Assembly (NCBI GenBank): GCA_041397305.1
Contig: JAWKWX010000006.1
Location: 1-64,000 of the forward strand
DNA from: TMP-24 sp041397305
GTDB taxonomy: Bacteria > Pseudomonadota > Alphaproteobacteria > Rhodobacterales > Rhodobacteraceae
Direction: 5' to 3'
Length of the DNA stretch: 64,000 nucleotides
Shown: positions 62,788-64,000 of the stretch, one piece after another
How positions within the stretch are numbered: the stretch's first letter is position 1
How the letters are laid out: the number at the start of each line of letters is the position of its first letter
Made by a program: the position numbers and the translations under genes
The notes under the pieces: model-generated
Told to the model about the DNA's origin: nothing
Databases searched by the model: none
What the model saw: the letters and a program-made list of their open reading frames with translations, nothing else

Positions 62788-63369
62788 ATGGCAGGAAACG
62801 GTCGCGCTGCCGGCGGCAAGGCGGGGGTCTATCTGTTCTGGGCGCTTCTGGCGGCGCCCGGCATCTGGCTGACCTGGGAACGGTTCGTCACCCACGCCAA
62901 ACATGCCTATGTGCCGCTCTCGGGCGAGATTTCCGCGATCCTGCTGATCGTCACGCTGATGATCACGCCGCTCATGCTGCTTGTCGGCCCGCTTCCCTGG
63001 CTCAAGGCGCGTCGGCGCAACCTCGGGGTCGCGAGCTTTCTCTATGCGCTGCTGCATTTCGGCTTCTGGGCGGTCAATAGCCGTCTGCACGAGATCGTGC
63101 GCAGCTTCATCCGGCCCGAGATCGTCACGGGGTGGATCGCGACCGCGATCATGCTTGCCCTCGCTCTCACCTCGACGGACGCCGCCGTGCGCCGCATGGG
63201 GCCGGGCTGGAAGCGGCTGCAGCGCTGGATCTATCCGGCGGCGATCCTGACCTTCCTTCACTGGGGCACGACCGACAGCTTCCGCCAGGCCCTGATCTGG
63301 AGCCTGCCACTCATCCTGCTGTCGGTCTGGCGGATCGCGCGCGCCCGGCGGCGCTATGGCGGCGCCTGA
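62788..63369 (+). CDS. Ferric-reductase-like transmembrane protein (MsrQ/YedZ-like)
   Basis: A 193-residue inner-membrane protein with five or six hydrophobic helices. The pattern LHFGFWAVNSR (His near 92) and ALTSTDAAVRRMGPGWKRL then RWIYPAAILTFLHW (about 129-161, His near 160) matches the haem-binding ferric-reductase domain of the MsrQ/YedZ group. MsrQ feeds electrons to the periplasmic methionine sulfoxide reductase MsrP, but no msrP is next to it. It lies 12 bp after the flavoprotein gene, so the two are likely co-transcribed. Confidence 0.75.
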   Translation: MAGNGRAAGGKAGVYLFWALLAAPGIWLTWERFVTHAKHAYVPLSGEISAILLIVTLMITPLMLLVGPLPWLKARRRNLGVASFLYALLHFGFWAVNSRLHEIVRSFIRPEIVTGWIATAIMLALALTSTDAAVRRMGPGWKRLQRWIYPAAILTFLHWGTTDSFRQALIWSLPLILLSVWRIARARRRYGGA

Positions 63370-63458
63370 CCGGGTGAAGGACCGGCCGCATCAGGTCGCA
63401 AATTTGGCCTAGGGCGGATCGCGACCCCGTGCTAGCCTCCTTCAAAAGGGAGAATAAG

Positions 63459-63713
63459 ATGGGCCTGAACTCTATCATCGTGATGCTGGTCGTGGGCGCG
63501 GTCGCCGGCTGGCTGGCGGGTCAGATCGTCAAGGGCTATGGTTTCGGCCTTGTCGGCAACATCGTCGTCGGCATCGTTGGCGCCTTCGTCGCGAGTTTCA
63601 TCCTGCCCGTGATCGGGCTCGGCATGGGCGGCGGCATGGGAGCGGCCATCATCCATGCCACCATCGGCGCGGTGATCCTGCTCGTTCTGCTGCGGTTGGT
63701 GAAGGCGAGCTGA
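63459..63713 (+). CDS. GlsB/YeaQ/YmgE family stress-response membrane protein
   Basis: An 84-residue protein with three hydrophobic, glycine-rich helices (about 6-25, 30-50 and 56-80), as in the transglycosylase-associated GlsB family often induced by general stress. VGAVAGWLAGQIVKGYGFG and VGNIVVGIVGAFVAS are typical. AGGGAG seven bases before ATG 63459 supports this start; an in-frame GTG at 63429 is less likely. Confidence 0.88.
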   Translation: MGLNSIIVMLVVGAVAGWLAGQIVKGYGFGLVGNIVVGIVGAFVASFILPVIGLGMGGGMGAAIIHATIGAVILLVLLRLVKAS

Positions 63714-63746
63714 AGCACGACGCGAAGCCGGGCGAACGGCGCAGCC

Positions 63747-64000
63747 ATGCGCAAGACCGGCGGGCGCATCGTGACCATCGGCGAATGTATGGTGGAACTC
63801 GCGCCCCTGGATAGTCCGCGGGGCGAGAACCACTACCGGCAAGGTTTCGCGGGCGACACGTTCAACATGGCCTGGTATCTGCGCAGGCTGTTGCCGACCG
63901 AGTGGCTGGTGGACTATCTGACCGCGCTCGGCGACGATCCGATGTCTGTCGGGATGCGGGCCTTCATGGCCGACGCGGGGATCGGCACGGACCATATCGC
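63747..64000 (+). CDS. kdgK: PfkB-family sugar kinase (2-dehydro-3-deoxygluconokinase-like), 3' partial
   Basis: 84 residues are visible before the window ends. GGRIVTIGECMVELAP (about 6-21), YRQGFAGDTFNMAWYL (about 31-46) and LVDYLTALGDDPMS are the N-terminal PfkB/ribokinase signatures; the GECM-ELAP and GFAGDTFN pattern fits 2-keto-3-deoxygluconate kinase. It would phosphorylate KDG to KDPG. No ribosome binding site is strong; ATG 63747 is the first start after the GlsB-like stop. Confidence 0.8.
   Translation, partial: MRKTGGRIVTIGECMVELAPLDSPRGENHYRQGFAGDTFNMAWYLRRLLPTEWLVDYLTALGDDPMSVGMRAFMADAGIGTDHI

Overview
The window is about 64 kb of GC-rich, densely packed alphaproteobacterial chromosome. 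The gene set fits a member of the Rhodobacterales (Rhodobacter/Paracoccus/roseobacter relatives): a parvulin PPIase-argJ-mutT set divergent from secA, rimP-nusA-ylxR-infB, and a TspO homologue. A GC-rich hairpin followed by a GTATTT-type core recurs between genes; I associate it with this order from memory only. Species cannot be named. Both edges cut genes: a nitrilase-family hydrolase at the left and a PfkB sugar kinase at the right. I see no rRNA, tRNA, CRISPR, transposase or prophage gene.

Region 1-34 kb is mostly housekeeping: ubiG, pip, tspO, the rimP-nusA-infB transcription/translation operon behind an attenuator-like leader, argJ and a PPIase, secA, a run of small metabolic genes (RidA, GDPD, PCD, peroxiredoxin, ferredoxin-reductase-like flavoprotein, rsmD, HAD phosphatase), map, a CinA-type protein, an OmpA-domain protein, a LysR regulator, fadH, three little-characterised genes, a CPBP protease, accD and folC.

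Region 34-63.4 kb is a surface-glycan island. It starts with two divergent GT4 glycosyltransferases. The four dTDP-L-rhamnose genes follow, split as rfbD-rfbA and rfbC-rfbB by a DegP/HtrA protease gene. After an orphan KDPGal aldolase comes a nine-gene plus-strand run: UDP-xylose synthase, a GT-C-like membrane protein, two GT2 enzymes (one DPM1-like), an LPG-synthase-type flippase, a UDP-galactopyranose-mutase-like flavoprotein, a polysaccharide deacetylase, a Wzx-type flippase and a GT4. A minus-strand run (SDR epimerase, GT39, a GMC oxidoreductase with a ferredoxin-like Cys motif, HupE-like protein) faces it. A nucleotide-sugar dehydrogenase and a second mutase-like flavoprotein, followed by a ferric-reductase-like membrane protein, close the island.

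Together these genes could make dTDP-rhamnose, UDP-xylose and a UDP-uronate, build lipid-linked sugars in the cytoplasm, flip them by two routes and transfer them in the periplasm with two GT-C-type enzymes. The least explained part is the redox set: two mutase-like flavoproteins, the Cys-motif GMC enzyme and the ferric-reductase-like membrane protein.
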